59,909 nt of DNA from an uncultured Holdemanella sp. (GCF_934772795.1 NZ_CAKVMR010000005.1:1-59909); one strand, 5' to 3'. Counted from the first letter of the stretch, positions 43,902 through 52,611 are shown. The notes: generated by a model not told the origin, from the letters alone. Numbers and translations: made by a program.

Positions 43902-44782
43902 GATTCTTTCTTCTTGTATTCTGAAATAATCAATCCAGATAGAGTTAATATGGTTCCAAGAACTATAAATGGTGTGATTCTTTCGTGTAGGATAATTGCC
44001 GAAAATATAATTGTGGCAATGGGATTTAAATATACATATTGATTGGTTCTGACACTTCCTAATACGGAACAAGAATAGTTCCATATCACAAAACAGCCAG
44101 CACAAGCTATTACACCTAAGAAAAGCAGATTTAATAGATTGACTGGGATTAGAATCTCATTCATGGATACATCAAATCCTAAAAAGGGAAGGCTTAAAGC
44201 CATAAAGAAGAGTCCCCACGCAAAGATTCGTTTCGTATTTTGAATGGAAGTATGTCCTAACTCATTGACTTTCTTTAATACAACACTATAAATAGCCCAC
44301 ATCATGGCTGCCACAATTGTAAGAATGTCTCCTTTTGGCGATAGGTGCATTTGTTTGCCATTGAAGCTAATAAAGAAGATTCCAATAAAGGCCACAATAA
44401 ATCCAATCGCAAAGTTGATCTTAAAGGGTTCATCTTTAAAACATAAATAGGCAAGTATTGAAGTAAAGAATGGAGCTATGGATATAATGACACCAACATT
44501 AGTGGCATAAGTGTAGACTAGAGCTGTACTTTCTAGAAAGTAATATAAGAAGACACCAGTCAATCCACTTAGGATGTACCAAATTTCATCTTTTCTATTT
44601 TCTAATTTTAATATTTTAGGACTTAAGATGCATAGGGTTAAAAAGCCAATAAAAAAGCGTATAAATAACAGTTCAATAGGTGTAAATGAATCTAAAAGAA
44701 TCTTACTGGATACAAATGTAGAACCCCAAATCATAATGCACATAAAGGCTAAAAAGTGTCCGATCATTGTTTTATTTTTCAT
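43898..44782 (-). CDS. EamA/DMT-superfamily transporter
   Basis: Inner-membrane carrier of 294 residues with ten predicted membrane segments in two EamA repeats (MCIMIWGSTFVSSKILL near the start and AAMMWAIYSVVLKKV in the second half). The family exports or imports amino acids, nucleosides and other small metabolites; the substrate is unknown. It converges with the duplicated-domain gene and diverges from a small membrane protein gene. Confidence 0.88.
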   Translation of the reverse strand: MKNKTMIGHFLAFMCIMIWGSTFVSSKILLDSFTPIELLFIRFFIGFLTLCILSPKILKLENRKDEIWYILSGLTGVFLYYFLESTALVYTYATNVGVIISIAPFFTSILAYLCFKDEPFKINFAIGFIVAFIGIFFISFNGKQMHLSPKGDILTIVAAMMWAIYSVVLKKVNELGHTSIQNTKRIFAWGLFFMALSLPFLGFDVSMNEILIPVNLLNLLFLGVIACAGCFVIWNYSCSVLGSVRTNQYVYLNPIATIIFSAIILHERITPFIVLGTILTLSGLIISEYKKKES

Positions 44783-44824
44783 ACTTGTCTATTATATCAA
44801 GAAAGTGAAGGGAAGTGTAAATAT

Positions 44825-45025
44825 ATGAAGAAATTAGATCCCGTTGTGATTATTGTCGATGTATTACTACTTGTTGGATGTGGATGCATGTTCTTGTATG
44901 GAAAGATGTCAGCTCATTCCTTGTTCATTGTTGGCATTGTATTGATTGCATTTTTAGTCATTTATCTTTATGTCACAAACTACAAAGACAATCATTATGG
45001 TGGAAGATTCCACAAAGATTTCTAG
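44825..45025 (+). CDS. Small two-pass membrane protein
   Basis: Protein of 66 residues from ATG 44825. Two hydrophobic helices (about 7-24 and 32-50) and a polar tail (TNYKDNHYGGRFHKDF). RBS is weak (AAGGGAAG, about 9 bases upstream). No family recognised. It is followed by its own terminator. Confidence 0.6.
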   Translation: MKKLDPVVIIVDVLLLVGCGCMFLYGKMSAHSLFIVGIVLIAFLVIYLYVTNYKDNHYGGRFHKDF

Positions 45026-45046
45026 GCGGTAGAAATACCGCTTTTT
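45024..45046 (+). terminator. Intrinsic terminator
   Basis: GCGGTA pairs with TACCGC over GAAA and is followed by TTTTTG. Confidence 0.8.
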
Positions 45047-45079
45047 GTATGCTATAGTGGAGTTAAAGAGGGCGATATT

Positions 45080-45361
45080 ATGGGCGGATTGTGTGTATTA
45101 CTATTAATGATGTTTTGTGTAGGATGGATCTTATGTGTGTTCTTTCTATCGATGTTGATTCCACTATTGATCATCTATAATGGAATTGTTGGTGTTGTAT
45201 GTGTAATTCTATATTTTGTACTACGCAAAAAAAGAATTTTCATTAAATATACAGAAGGCTATAAACATGTATTATCCATTATTTTAAAATATTTCCTAAT
45301 TGTATATGGAAGTATTTCATTAGTGTTTAGTATCATTTTAGCTATTTTAAACTTTTGTTAG
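45080..45361 (+). CDS. Small membrane protein upstream of Hsp70 gene
   Basis: Protein of 93 residues with three hydrophobic stretches (about 3-30, 33-48 and 68-91) and a basic loop (RKKRIFIKY). The N-terminus is short (MGGLCVLLLMM). No family recognised. RBS GAGGGCGAT. It ends 8 bases before the Hsp70-like gene and is probably in the same operon. Confidence 0.6.
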   Translation: MGGLCVLLLMMFCVGWILCVFFLSMLIPLLIIYNGIVGVVCVILYFVLRKKRIFIKYTEGYKHVLSIILKYFLIVYGSISLVFSIILAILNFC

Positions 45362-45369
45362 GAGAGAAT

Positions 45370-47109
45370 ATGACAATATTAGGTGTGGATTTAGGAACAA
45401 CCAACAGTTTAGCGGTTGTCTATAAAGAAGGAAAACCGGCACTCATTCCCAATGCGTTTGGTGAATATATAACGCCAAGTGCAGTCAGTATCTTGGATGG
45501 AAAAATCGTTGTGGGAAAACTAGCCAGGGAAAGATTAATTACGCATCCAGAGTGTAGTGCATCTTTGTTTAAGCGAAATATGGGTACAGATGTTACGTAT
45601 ACATTAGATAAGAAAGAGTATGATGCAGCTACACTTTCTTCTTTTATCGTAAAACAATTGATTGAAGATGCACAAAATTATCTGCATGAAGAAATATCTG
45701 AAGTTGTGATCAGTGTTCCAGCTTATTTTAATGCGCGTCAAAGACAAGATACAAAACGAATTGGAGAATTATTAGGTGTTAAAGTAGAGCGTTTGATCAA
45801 TGAACCAAGTGCAGCCGCCATCGCATGCCATATGGATGATGAATATGAAACATTCATTGTTTTTGACTTTGGTGGAGGAACATTAGATGTTTCGGTCGTT
45901 GACTGTTTTGAAAATGTGATTAGTATCAATGCGATTAGTGGAAACAATCATTTGGGTGGTACAGATTTTGATCGTGCTATGGCCGAATATTTTTGTTTGA
46001 AAAACGGGTTAAACTATAATGTCTTAGACTCTTCTTTTCAACAAAGCATCTTGCGTGCTTGTGAACAAGCCAAAATCAAGTTAAGTACACAAAGTGTGGT
46101 TGAAGTATCTTTAGTTCATTTAAATAAGAATTATAATTGTATATTTGATGAAAATGTATTATTCAATATTACACATTCTCTACTAGAATCTTGTAAGAAT
46201 GTGATTGGTAAAGCTGTTAAAGATAGTGGCTTCTCAGCTAGTGAACTTGATAGTTTGATTCTTGTAGGAGGCTCAAGCCAAATGCCGGTACTTCAACATT
46301 ACTTATCAGACGCTTTAAATATTCCTGTATTAAAAGAGGAGAATATGGATTCTTTAGTCGTACTTGGACTTGGAAAATATATTGGCATTAAACAAAGGGA
46401 TGAAAATATTAAAGATCTGGTTGTAACGGATATTTGTCCTTTCTCATTAAGTACGTCTACGTATAATGAACAAAATCCAGATTTGGAACTATCGACTGTG
46501 CTTATCCCTAAAAACTCGGTTCTGCCGACAAGTAAAAAGATGACTTTACGTACAGTACATAAGGGACAAACCAAAGTCAATATTAGTGTGTTTCAAGGGC
46601 AGGCTATGTATGCCAAGGAAAACTTATTTCTAGGCCAAGCTTTTATTCATGTTCCTAGAAATATGCATGATTATGAATCTTTTGATTTAATATATTCGTA
46701 TGATATTAATTCTATGTTGTATGTAGAAGCTATTGTACATTCGACTAAGGAACATTATATTTTTAGAGTATCGAAAGGCGATTTGTTAGAAAAGGTGGAT
46801 GCTTCTGTTCGTTTAGATTCCATCAAAGAAGTATCTTTAGCTTTATACCAAAATAATGAAGTGGATGCTCTGCTTGCTCGTATTGAAAGAATCTATCAAG
46901 AAGTGGATGAAGAAACACAAGAGTATTTAATGCGTCTTCATGCGGACTTTACAAAAGACATGGATACTTTGATCAACAATATCCAAAAAAGAAATCGTCT
47001 TATTCATCAAGTTTCGCAAATTTTAGATCAGATTGAAGAAAGTCAAAATGTAGATCAACTAGATATCTTTAGTCAAGAAGAGGATGAAGAAGGAGAGTAT
47101 CTAGCATGA
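45370..47109 (+). CDS. Hsp70-family chaperone, HscC-like
   Basis: Chaperone ATPase of 579 residues, shorter than DnaK (about 610). ATG 45370 follows TAGGAGAG. Nucleotide-binding motifs are GVDLGTTNSLAVV, FDFGGGTLDVSVVD and LVGGSSQMPVLQ. The substrate-binding half begins near DICPFSLS and the helical lid is truncated. Length and partner layout recall HscC of E. coli, which works with unusual J-proteins. The next gene, overlapping by 4 bases, is such a J-protein. Confidence 0.9.
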   Translation: MTILGVDLGTTNSLAVVYKEGKPALIPNAFGEYITPSAVSILDGKIVVGKLARERLITHPECSASLFKRNMGTDVTYTLDKKEYDAATLSSFIVKQLIEDAQNYLHEEISEVVISVPAYFNARQRQDTKRIGELLGVKVERLINEPSAAAIACHMDDEYETFIVFDFGGGTLDVSVVDCFENVISINAISGNNHLGGTDFDRAMAEYFCLKNGLNYNVLDSSFQQSILRACEQAKIKLSTQSVVEVSLVHLNKNYNCIFDENVLFNITHSLLESCKNVIGKAVKDSGFSASELDSLILVGGSSQMPVLQHYLSDALNIPVLKEENMDSLVVLGLGKYIGIKQRDENIKDLVVTDICPFSLSTSTYNEQNPDLELSTVLIPKNSVLPTSKKMTLRTVHKGQTKVNISVFQGQAMYAKENLFLGQAFIHVPRNMHDYESFDLIYSYDINSMLYVEAIVHSTKEHYIFRVSKGDLLEKVDASVRLDSIKEVSLALYQNNEVDALLARIERIYQEVDEETQEYLMRLHADFTKDMDTLINNIQKRNRLIHQVSQILDQIEESQNVDQLDIFSQEEDEEGEYLA

Positions 47110-47744
47110 ATTGTTGGGAATTATTAGGAATTGAGCCTACAAGTGATAAAAAAGAAATCAAGAAAGCTTATGCGAGACTTTTAAAGCAGTATCATCCGGA
47201 AGAGAATCCAGAAGAATTTAAACAAATTCAAGCAGCGTATCAACAGTGTCTGCATCCAGATCAAGAAGTAGAATCTGTTTCATACGAACAAAATGTAGAC
47301 ATTAAACAAGATATTAAAACAGAACCCATTTCAATGAAAGAAGATGAGATTACACCTCCGCCTGTTCCTAAAGTAGAAACATTGTTTGTGAATAATGAAA
47401 AGGATGTAGTTGTATATCAAGATATATTGAATTCGATTGAAAGAAGTTTACCTAAAAAGATTGGTTCCAAAGAGATCATAGATGTCTTTACAGATCCAAA
47501 AGTTATGCCATATTTAGAAGATGAATTGTTTAGTAGAAGATTAGAAGACATAGTATTGTCTCGCAAATTAAAATGCATTAAGAATTCAAGAGATCCTATA
47601 TATATGTATTTAGGAAAGTATGGCATGTCAAAATTATCAAATGCTATGGATTATTCAAATGTCCCATTTTATAAAAGACCAGCCTTTGCAGCTTTTATTG
47701 TAGTAAGTGTCATTCTTTTAGAGGTGATATTGGGTATTGTTTAA
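47106..47744 (+). CDS. Tail-anchored J-domain-like protein
   Basis: Protein of 212 residues. Residues 1-60 form a J-domain (NCWELLGIEPTSDKKEIKKA, then YARLLKQYHPE), but the catalytic tripeptide is HPE (30-32), not HPD. The middle is acidic. The last 25 residues are a membrane segment (FAAFIVVSVILLEVILGIV), so the domain faces the cytoplasm. The ATGA overlap with the Hsp70 gene marks it as dedicated co-chaperone. HPD is needed for ATPase stimulation in classical J-proteins, so the Glu variant is notable. Confidence 0.82.
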   Translation: MNCWELLGIEPTSDKKEIKKAYARLLKQYHPEENPEEFKQIQAAYQQCLHPDQEVESVSYEQNVDIKQDIKTEPISMKEDEITPPPVPKVETLFVNNEKDVVVYQDILNSIERSLPKKIGSKEIIDVFTDPKVMPYLEDELFSRRLEDIVLSRKLKCIKNSRDPIYMYLGKYGMSKLSNAMDYSNVPFYKRPAFAAFIVVSVILLEVILGIV

Positions 47745-47763
47745 CAATCGCAAGAAAAAAAAC

Positions 47764-47816
47764 AAGAATCTTCATTTATATATCATGTATGATTTGTATA
47801 AAGAAGATTCTTTTTA
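47764..47816 (+). terminator. Terminator after J-protein gene
   Basis: AAGAATCTTC pairs with GAAGATTCTT across a 29-base loop and is followed by TTT. The T-run is partly within the stem. Confidence 0.6.
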
Positions 47817-47887
47817 AACAAGTGTGCTAAAGTGATTGATTCTTTTTGTGAATTCGAATAAGCTATTATTAAAGGAGAAATTTAAAT

Positions 47888-48820
47888 ATGAAATATGGAT
47901 TTGGAGTCGATATTGGTGGTACTACAATAAAGATTGGTTTATTTACAGTGGAAGGGAATTTGATTGAAAAATGGGAGATTCCTACAAATAAAACAGATAA
48001 TGGAAAACATATTCTTACTGAAATTGCTGATTTTATTAATCGTATTATTGAATCGAAAGACATCGAAAAAAGTGATGTGATTGGTGTAGGTTTAGGAGTA
48101 CCAGGACCAGTGAATAAGAATGGCTATGTGAGTGTATGTGTGAATTTAGGATGGAATTCAATCAATGTTGAAGAAGAATTTCACAAAATTTCAGACCTTC
48201 CTGTAAAAGTAGGTAACGATGCCAATGTTGCAGCACTTGGTGAAATGTGGCAAGGTGCTGGGAAAGGATATCAAGATGTATTGATGGTTACACTTGGCAC
48301 TGGTGTTGGTGGCGGTTGTGTTTTAAATGGACAGATTGTTTCCGGAATTCATGGTGCTGGTGGAGAAATCGGACATATGCCTGTTAAGGATGATGAGAAA
48401 ACTCCATGTAACTGTGGAAATCATGGGTGTTTAGAACAATATGTTTCAGCTACTGGAATTGTTACTCAGGCTAAGAAGATGTTAGAGAATGATGAGCGTC
48501 CTTCTAGTTTACGTGATTATGATTGTTTAGAAGCTAAACACATTTATGACGAAGCTAAAAAAGGGGATGTTGTCGCTAATGAATTAGTGGATTCCACTTG
48601 TAAAATTCTCGCAAAGGCATTGGCACAAGTTTGTAGTGTGATTGATCCAGAAATCATTGTGATTGGTGGCGGCGTTTCAAAGGCTGGAGATATTTTGACT
48701 TCAAGAATCGCGCAATTCTTTAAAAAATATGTATTTAATGCGTGCGCTCAAACACCTATCGTTTTGGCTAAACTTGAAAATGATGCTGGAATGTATGGTT
48801 GTGTAAAATTATTATTTTAA
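47888..48820 (+). CDS. glcK: ROK-family glucokinase
   Basis: Sugar kinase of 310 residues, phosphorylating glucose with ATP. The phosphate motif is GVDIGGTTIKIGLF; substrate-side motifs are GVGLGVPGPV, VGNDANVAALGE and HGAGGEIGHMP. The zinc-binding ROK signature is CNCGNHGCLEQY. The ATPase motif near the end is IVIGGGVSKAGD. Standard for Bacillota GlcK. RBS AAAGGAG. Stands alone between terminators. Confidence 0.9.
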   Translation: MKYGFGVDIGGTTIKIGLFTVEGNLIEKWEIPTNKTDNGKHILTEIADFINRIIESKDIEKSDVIGVGLGVPGPVNKNGYVSVCVNLGWNSINVEEEFHKISDLPVKVGNDANVAALGEMWQGAGKGYQDVLMVTLGTGVGGGCVLNGQIVSGIHGAGGEIGHMPVKDDEKTPCNCGNHGCLEQYVSATGIVTQAKKMLENDERPSSLRDYDCLEAKHIYDEAKKGDVVANELVDSTCKILAKALAQVCSVIDPEIIVIGGGVSKAGDILTSRIAQFFKKYVFNACAQTPIVLAKLENDAGMYGCVKLLF

Positions 48821-48827
48821 TTCTAAT

Positions 48828-48869
48828 AAAAATGCAAGGCTAAACATTAGGTTAAAACCTTGCATTTTT
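48828..48869. terminator. Bidirectional terminator glcK / cls
   Basis: AAAAATGCAAGG pairs with CCTTGCATTTTT across about 18 bases. Symmetric A and T runs serve both converging genes. Confidence 0.82.
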
Positions 48870-48874
48870 ATTTT

Positions 48875-50395
48875 CTATAATAATGGTGAAAAGATTCGAA
48901 TAATGCTTAAGAATAGACCTTTCACAATATTGACATGCGTATCTTCGATTTGAATTTCTTTACACTTTTCTAATGTATCCATAAAGTTTTGTTTCACATC
49001 TAGGATCTTCTTCGATTTATATAATAAAGTTCCATTCTCAAAATGAAGATATAGTGAACGATAATCTAAGTTGATTGTTCCAACTGTGGCATATGTATCA
49101 TCACATACAAAGACTTTAGAATGGACAAAACCAGGTTCATATTCATAGATTTTAACACCACCTTGAATAAGTTGTGCATAATATGTAGTACCTAAATCAT
49201 GAACAATTTGTTTATCGGCAATACCTGGCATGATAATTCTAACATCAACACCTTTTTTAGCGGTATGAATCAATGTGTTGATCATTTCTGAATCTATGAT
49301 TAGATAGGGAGTCATGATATAGACATATTTATTAGCGCTATTTAACAAATCTTCATAAACGGATTGTCCTGTCAATTCTTCATCCAATGGAGTCTCGGCA
49401 TATGGAGCTATATATCCATCAAACGAACTCTCTTCTACAATGTCTTCATTTTTGAAAACAGAATAATCAAAGTCTTCATGGCGTAAAGCGTTCCAGTTTG
49501 TTAAAAACATGACTAAATAAGACCAGACAGCTTTACCTTTAATACAAATGATGTTATCCATCCAATGACCATGTTTTACTTTCTTATTGATGTATTCATC
49601 AGCCAAATTTGCACCACCACTAAAGGCTACTTTACCGTCAATCACTAATATTTTACGATGATCCCGATGATTCATAATTGTATTAATGATGGGTGAGATA
49701 CGATTGAAGGAAACAGCCTTAATGCCTTTTTTCTCTAATTGTTTGGCATAAGAAGCAGGAAGTGTACCTAAGGATCCCATATCATCATACATGATACGTA
49801 CTTCTACGCCTTGCTTTACTTTTTCTTCTAATATAGAAAGAATTGAATTAAACATAATACCTTCTTCAATAATGAAATATTCCATAAAAATGTATTTTTC
49901 AGCCTTCTTTAATTCTTCCAGCATAACATTAAATCCATTTTCGCAGGGCGCATAATATTCAAAATCTGTATTGTGATAAAAAGGGAAGCCCTCTTCATGT
50001 AAAAACGCCAGCTGCGATACATAGTCTGGATTGTCTTTGCGAATTTCATCCATGATAGATTCATCTTGTACATAATATGTGGATGCCTTTTTCTGTTCTT
50101 TAATAATATTGCGGAATGTCTTTCCAAATAATAAGCTTAGTAACATCAATACATAGACAAATGTACCAAAGACAGGGAATATGACAATCAACATGATCCA
50201 CATCAAATCTGAAGATAGGTGTCTGCTTGTACGTACGATATTTAATACAATCAAAATGGATAGAATGTGTAGAACAATTTCAACAAACACAAAAGATGTT
50301 GTGAGCCAATTAAATAGGTTACAGTATAATACAATTTCACCCAATGCGATAATGACTAAAGGAATAATTCTTCCAATCCATATTTTCAATTTCAT
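48875..50395 (-). CDS. cls: Cardiolipin synthase
   Basis: Membrane phospholipase D-type enzyme of about 506 residues that joins two phosphatidylglycerols to cardiolipin. The start is set at ATG 50395. Two N-terminal membrane helices plus a third near 85-105 precede two PLD repeats. The HKD-type motifs are HRDHRKILVIDGKVAFSGG and HSKVFVCDDTYATVGTINLD. Length and order are typical of Bacillota ClsA. A structured leader with its own terminator lies upstream. Confidence 0.93.
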   Translation of the reverse strand: MKLKIWIGRIIPLVIIALGEIVLYCNLFNWLTTSFVFVEIVLHILSILIVLNIVRTSRHLSSDLMWIMLIVIFPVFGTFVYVLMLLSLLFGKTFRNIIKEQKKASTYYVQDESIMDEIRKDNPDYVSQLAFLHEEGFPFYHNTDFEYYAPCENGFNVMLEELKKAEKYIFMEYFIIEEGIMFNSILSILEEKVKQGVEVRIMYDDMGSLGTLPASYAKQLEKKGIKAVSFNRISPIINTIMNHRDHRKILVIDGKVAFSGGANLADEYINKKVKHGHWMDNIICIKGKAVWSYLVMFLTNWNALRHEDFDYSVFKNEDIVEESSFDGYIAPYAETPLDEELTGQSVYEDLLNSANKYVYIMTPYLIIDSEMINTLIHTAKKGVDVRIIMPGIADKQIVHDLGTTYYAQLIQGGVKIYEYEPGFVHSKVFVCDDTYATVGTINLDYRSLYLHFENGTLLYKSKKILDVKQNFMDTLEKCKEIQIEDTHVNIVKGLFLSIIRIFSPLL

Positions 50396-50444
50396 AAATA
50401 TCCACTCATTTCTTGCATAGAGTAATATACCATTTTCAAGCAAA

Positions 50445-50543
50445 ATAAAAAAGAGCCAACAATGATTGGGTGGGTCATGCTGGCTCGAAAAAATATATAC
50501 CGAACAGGTCTAATCAGAAAGGAAAAGAAAAAACCTATCGGCA
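50445..50543 (-). ncRNA. Structured leader or small RNA upstream of cls
   Basis: On the - strand a promoter (TTGAAA at 50572-50577, TATACT at 50550-50555, 16-base spacer) would start RNA near 50543. The first bases (CCGATAGGT) pair with ACCTGTTCGG (50500-50509). A terminator follows: GAGCCA (50481-50486) with TGGCTC (50453-50458) then TTTTTTATTTT. The cls start codon is 50 bases further on. It is either an attenuated cls leader or a separate RNA of about 95 nt; no known riboswitch core is recognised. Confidence 0.5.
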
Positions 50544-50549
50544 AGACAT

Positions 50550-50577
50550 AGTATACCACTCGTATTTTTGATTTCAA
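50550..50577 (-). promoter_or_regulatory. Promoter of cls leader
   Basis: -35 TTGAAA and -10 TATACT on the - strand with a 16-base spacer, immediately downstream of the preceding RNA's terminator. Confidence 0.55.
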
Positions 50578-50585
50578 AGAAAAAA

Positions 50586-50619
50586 CACAAAAAAATGAAA
50601 CCTATACACTAGGTTTCAT
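50586..50619 (-). terminator. Terminator of the 195-nt RNA
   Basis: ATGAAACCTA and TAGGTTTCAT form a 10-bp stem over 5 bases; on the - strand TTTTTTT follows. Confidence 0.82.
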
Positions 50620-50781
50620 GAAACAATCTATAAAAAGAGGAGAGAACTAGTGTATTAGTGTTTTTTTTGAGGAGACTAGTTCTCTAATCGACTGTTAGAT
50701 GGAATCACACATGAGATAGTTGGCGTTGTTTATGTGTGACGTATTATTATTGTTTGTTGGCTTATAAACATTCATCTAACT
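50586..50781 (-). ncRNA. Candidate structured small RNA, about 195 nt
   Basis: A - strand unit with an extended -10 (TGGTATAAT, 50788-50796) and a terminator. From the 5' end: GTTAGATG pairs with CATCTAAC (50773-50780 with 50694-50701), enclosing TCACACAT with ATGTGTGA (50732-50739 with 50705-50712). A second hairpin has perfect 10-bp arms GAGAACTAGT/ACTAGTTCTC (50675-50684 with 50642-50651) and a loop starting CTCCTC. A second TCCTC follows the stem. The C-rich, anti-Shine-Dalgarno-like motifs resemble those of regulatory RNAs in Gram-positive bacteria. No open reading frame is visible. This fills most of the gap between cls and the next gene. Confidence 0.6.
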
Positions 50782-50787
50782 GCCAAA

Positions 50788-50796
50788 ATTATACCA
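50788..50796 (-). promoter_or_regulatory. Extended -10 promoter of the 195-nt RNA
   Basis: TGGTATAAT on the - strand. The -35 region is weak, as is common with extended -10 elements. Initiation would fall just before the outer stem. Confidence 0.5.
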
Positions 50797-50860
50797 TGTT
50801 TGTTTGAAAAATAAATTGACATTTGTCATATTTATGAAAATATTTTCTGAAATGTTCTAA

Positions 50861-51343
50861 TTATCCCTTTATATATGGCAACATCAACTTCTTGATTTCT
50901 GAAATAGTTTTCTTACGAGCTAAAGTGTCCGCATTACTTGTGGCTGTATATCCATATAATAAATCAATCATAGCTTTAAGAAGATCTTCATCCGACATTT
51001 CTTCAAAAATAGATGAAGATACACTTTCACAAGATAAGAGTTCAATATTGAAAAGTGTTTTGTTGAAGATGGAACTTTCAAATACATCCTTATGATACGT
51101 TGTTAGATAGCGTGTTAATGCACTGATACTTCGTGATGGATTGGTTAGGGAAGTTTTAGATGTTAATTTTAGAATCAATTCCTGCTTACTTAACTGTTCA
51201 ACAGAAAAGGATTTACCATCTCGCTTAAAGGTAAGTCCTGCATTAATGTCTTTGATAGCTTCAAATACAAATTCATTGCATTGCATGAAATCAAGTGTTG
51301 TTTTCTTTTTGGCAAACATCAGCTTAAAAGTATAGGTATACAT
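50861..51343 (-). CDS. Uncharacterised protein
   Basis: Protein of 160 residues from ATG 51343, preceded by TAGGAGGTG. It has a mixed alpha/beta composition without signal peptide or membrane segments. Features are FKLMFAKKKTTLDFMQCNEF, SISALTRYLTTYHKDVF and a C-terminal helix rich in Lys (ARKKTISEIKKLMLPYIKG). I recognise no family. It has a strong promoter of its own at 51369-51397 and no clear terminator. Confidence 0.62.
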   Translation of the reverse strand: MYTYTFKLMFAKKKTTLDFMQCNEFVFEAIKDINAGLTFKRDGKSFSVEQLSKQELILKLTSKTSLTNPSRSISALTRYLTTYHKDVFESSIFNKTLFNIELLSCESVSSSIFEEMSDEDLLKAMIDLLYGYTATSNADTLARKKTISEIKKLMLPYIKG

Positions 51344-51368
51344 CGTAACACCTCCTAAGTACAACTTC

Positions 51369-51397
51369 ATTATAGAAAGAATTAAGTAACTATTCAA
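51369..51397 (-). promoter_or_regulatory. Promoter of the 160-residue protein gene
   Basis: -35 TTGAAT (51392-51397) and -10 TATAAT (51369-51374) on the - strand with a 17-base spacer, 26 bases upstream of the start codon. Confidence 0.7.
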
Positions 51398-51665
51398 GAG
51401 AAGAGATACTGATATAAAAGTTCAAAGAACTTTATGAGAGTGTAAGTAAGTCTTACGTTAAACTTGTACTTATTATTAAAAGACCAATGCGAAAGAAAGG
51501 GTTTAAAAAATTGCATTGGCCTATATACGCTAGATAAAATTGAGATAAGTCAAATAAAAAGGTTTCTTTATCTAGTATTGCCTAGTATATCACCATGAAT
51601 TTGTGTTTGCAAAAGATATAACTATGATGATAATATAAAAAAAACGAAAGGATTATGTATTCAAT
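51398..51665. other. Hairpin-rich intergenic region
   Basis: No gene found. Three inverted repeats are visible: AAAGTTC/GAACTTT (51417-51433), CCAATGC/GCATTGG (51484-51519) and CTAGATAAA/TTTATCTAG (51530-51575). None is followed by a T-run. The region lies between divergent genes and may hold the promoter of the HD-domain gene; its ribosome binding site is GAAAGGA near 51648. Confidence 0.4.
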
Positions 51666-52151
51666 ATGATTAATAAATTACATCTAGCAATGATTGAACT
51701 GTATAAAGGTGATGCCAAAAGAATTCAACATTTTTGTAAGGTTCATAGCTACGCAAAATTAATTGCGGAATCAGAACATGTTGATGAAAGAACGCTATTT
51801 ATTATTGAAGCATCAGCATTAACACATGACATTGGAATACATATTTGTGAAGAGAAATATGGAGATTGTAGTGGTAAACTACAAGAAAAGGAAGGTCCAG
51901 CCTTGGCTAAAAAGCTATTAAAAGAACTTGGCTTTGATCAAGACGTATCCAAACGAGTACAGTATTTAATTGCTCACCATCATACGTATGATCATGTAGA
52001 TGGTATAGATTATCAGATATTGATTGAAGCTGATTTTCTAGTGAATATTATGGAAGATCATTTATCAAAAGAAGCAGCAAAAAAAGCTTATGAAACTATA
52101 TTTAAAACAGAGTGTGGTAAAACAATTTGCAGGGAAATGTTTGGGATATAG
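51666..52151 (+). CDS. HD-domain phosphohydrolase-like protein
   Basis: Protein of 161 residues with the HD fold: HFCKVHSYAKLIAE (first His), SALTHDIGIHICEE (the His-Asp pair), then LIAHHHTYDHV and IEADFLVNI as further metal ligands. HD proteins hydrolyse nucleotides or signalling molecules such as (p)ppGpp; which one cannot be told. The ATG is 14 bases downstream of GAAAGGA, an unusually wide spacing. Followed 7 bases later by another gene on the same strand. Confidence 0.82.
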   Translation: MINKLHLAMIELYKGDAKRIQHFCKVHSYAKLIAESEHVDERTLFIIEASALTHDIGIHICEEKYGDCSGKLQEKEGPALAKKLLKELGFDQDVSKRVQYLIAHHHTYDHVDGIDYQILIEADFLVNIMEDHLSKEAAKKAYETIFKTECGKTICREMFGI

Positions 52152-52158
52152 GTGAAAC

Positions 52159-52611
52159 ATGGAAAACAATAAGAAAATAATAAAGAATGAGTTTAAAAAT
52201 GGGCATATTAATCATTACAAAGTGGGAGAAAAAGCTGTTTGTTCAAATAACATGATTGCAGAAATCATTGAATATAGAAACCACAAAGATATTGATGTGA
52301 GATATGAAGATGGATATATTATCGAGCATACAACGTATCAAAGTTTTTTTCAAAATAATTGTCCTAGACCTGATAAGAAACCTGTGATATGGTGTAGAGG
52401 TTTCAATGTCGTAAAAAAGATGATTGGAAAGAAAAGGCGAACTTTACATGGATATAGAACGTTACTCAACGTAAGAAATTATTTTGATGTTGATTATATC
52501 GACGATAATGGCGAAATTGTATATCACGAAAGCTTTGCGACATTTTTTTATAAACACACAGTACTTTACCGTTTTAAGCGAAACGGAGAAATCATTATTC
52601 GTGAACAATAA
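52159..52611 (+). CDS. Uncharacterised protein with two repeated strand motifs
   Basis: Protein of 150 residues. Residues about 20-70 (YKVGEKAVCSNNMIAEIIEY, then RNHKDIDVRYEDGYI) and 95-140 (YRTLLNVRNYFDVDYIDDNG) appear to be two copies of the short beta-rich repeat found in some phage and mobile-element proteins with AP2- or homing-type DNA-binding. That assignment is tentative. RBS AGGTGAAAC. Likely co-transcribed with the HD-domain gene. Confidence 0.6.
   Translation: MENNKKIIKNEFKNGHINHYKVGEKAVCSNNMIAEIIEYRNHKDIDVRYEDGYIIEHTTYQSFFQNNCPRPDKKPVIWCRGFNVVKKMIGKKRRTLHGYRTLLNVRNYFDVDYIDDNGEIVYHESFATFFYKHTVLYRFKRNGEIIIREQ

Noticed and set aside
50586..50781. 6S RNA, because the length is about 195 nt
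   Set aside because: 6S RNA folds as one long hairpin joining both ends; here the 5' end pairs internally and a second independent hairpin and a terminator follow.
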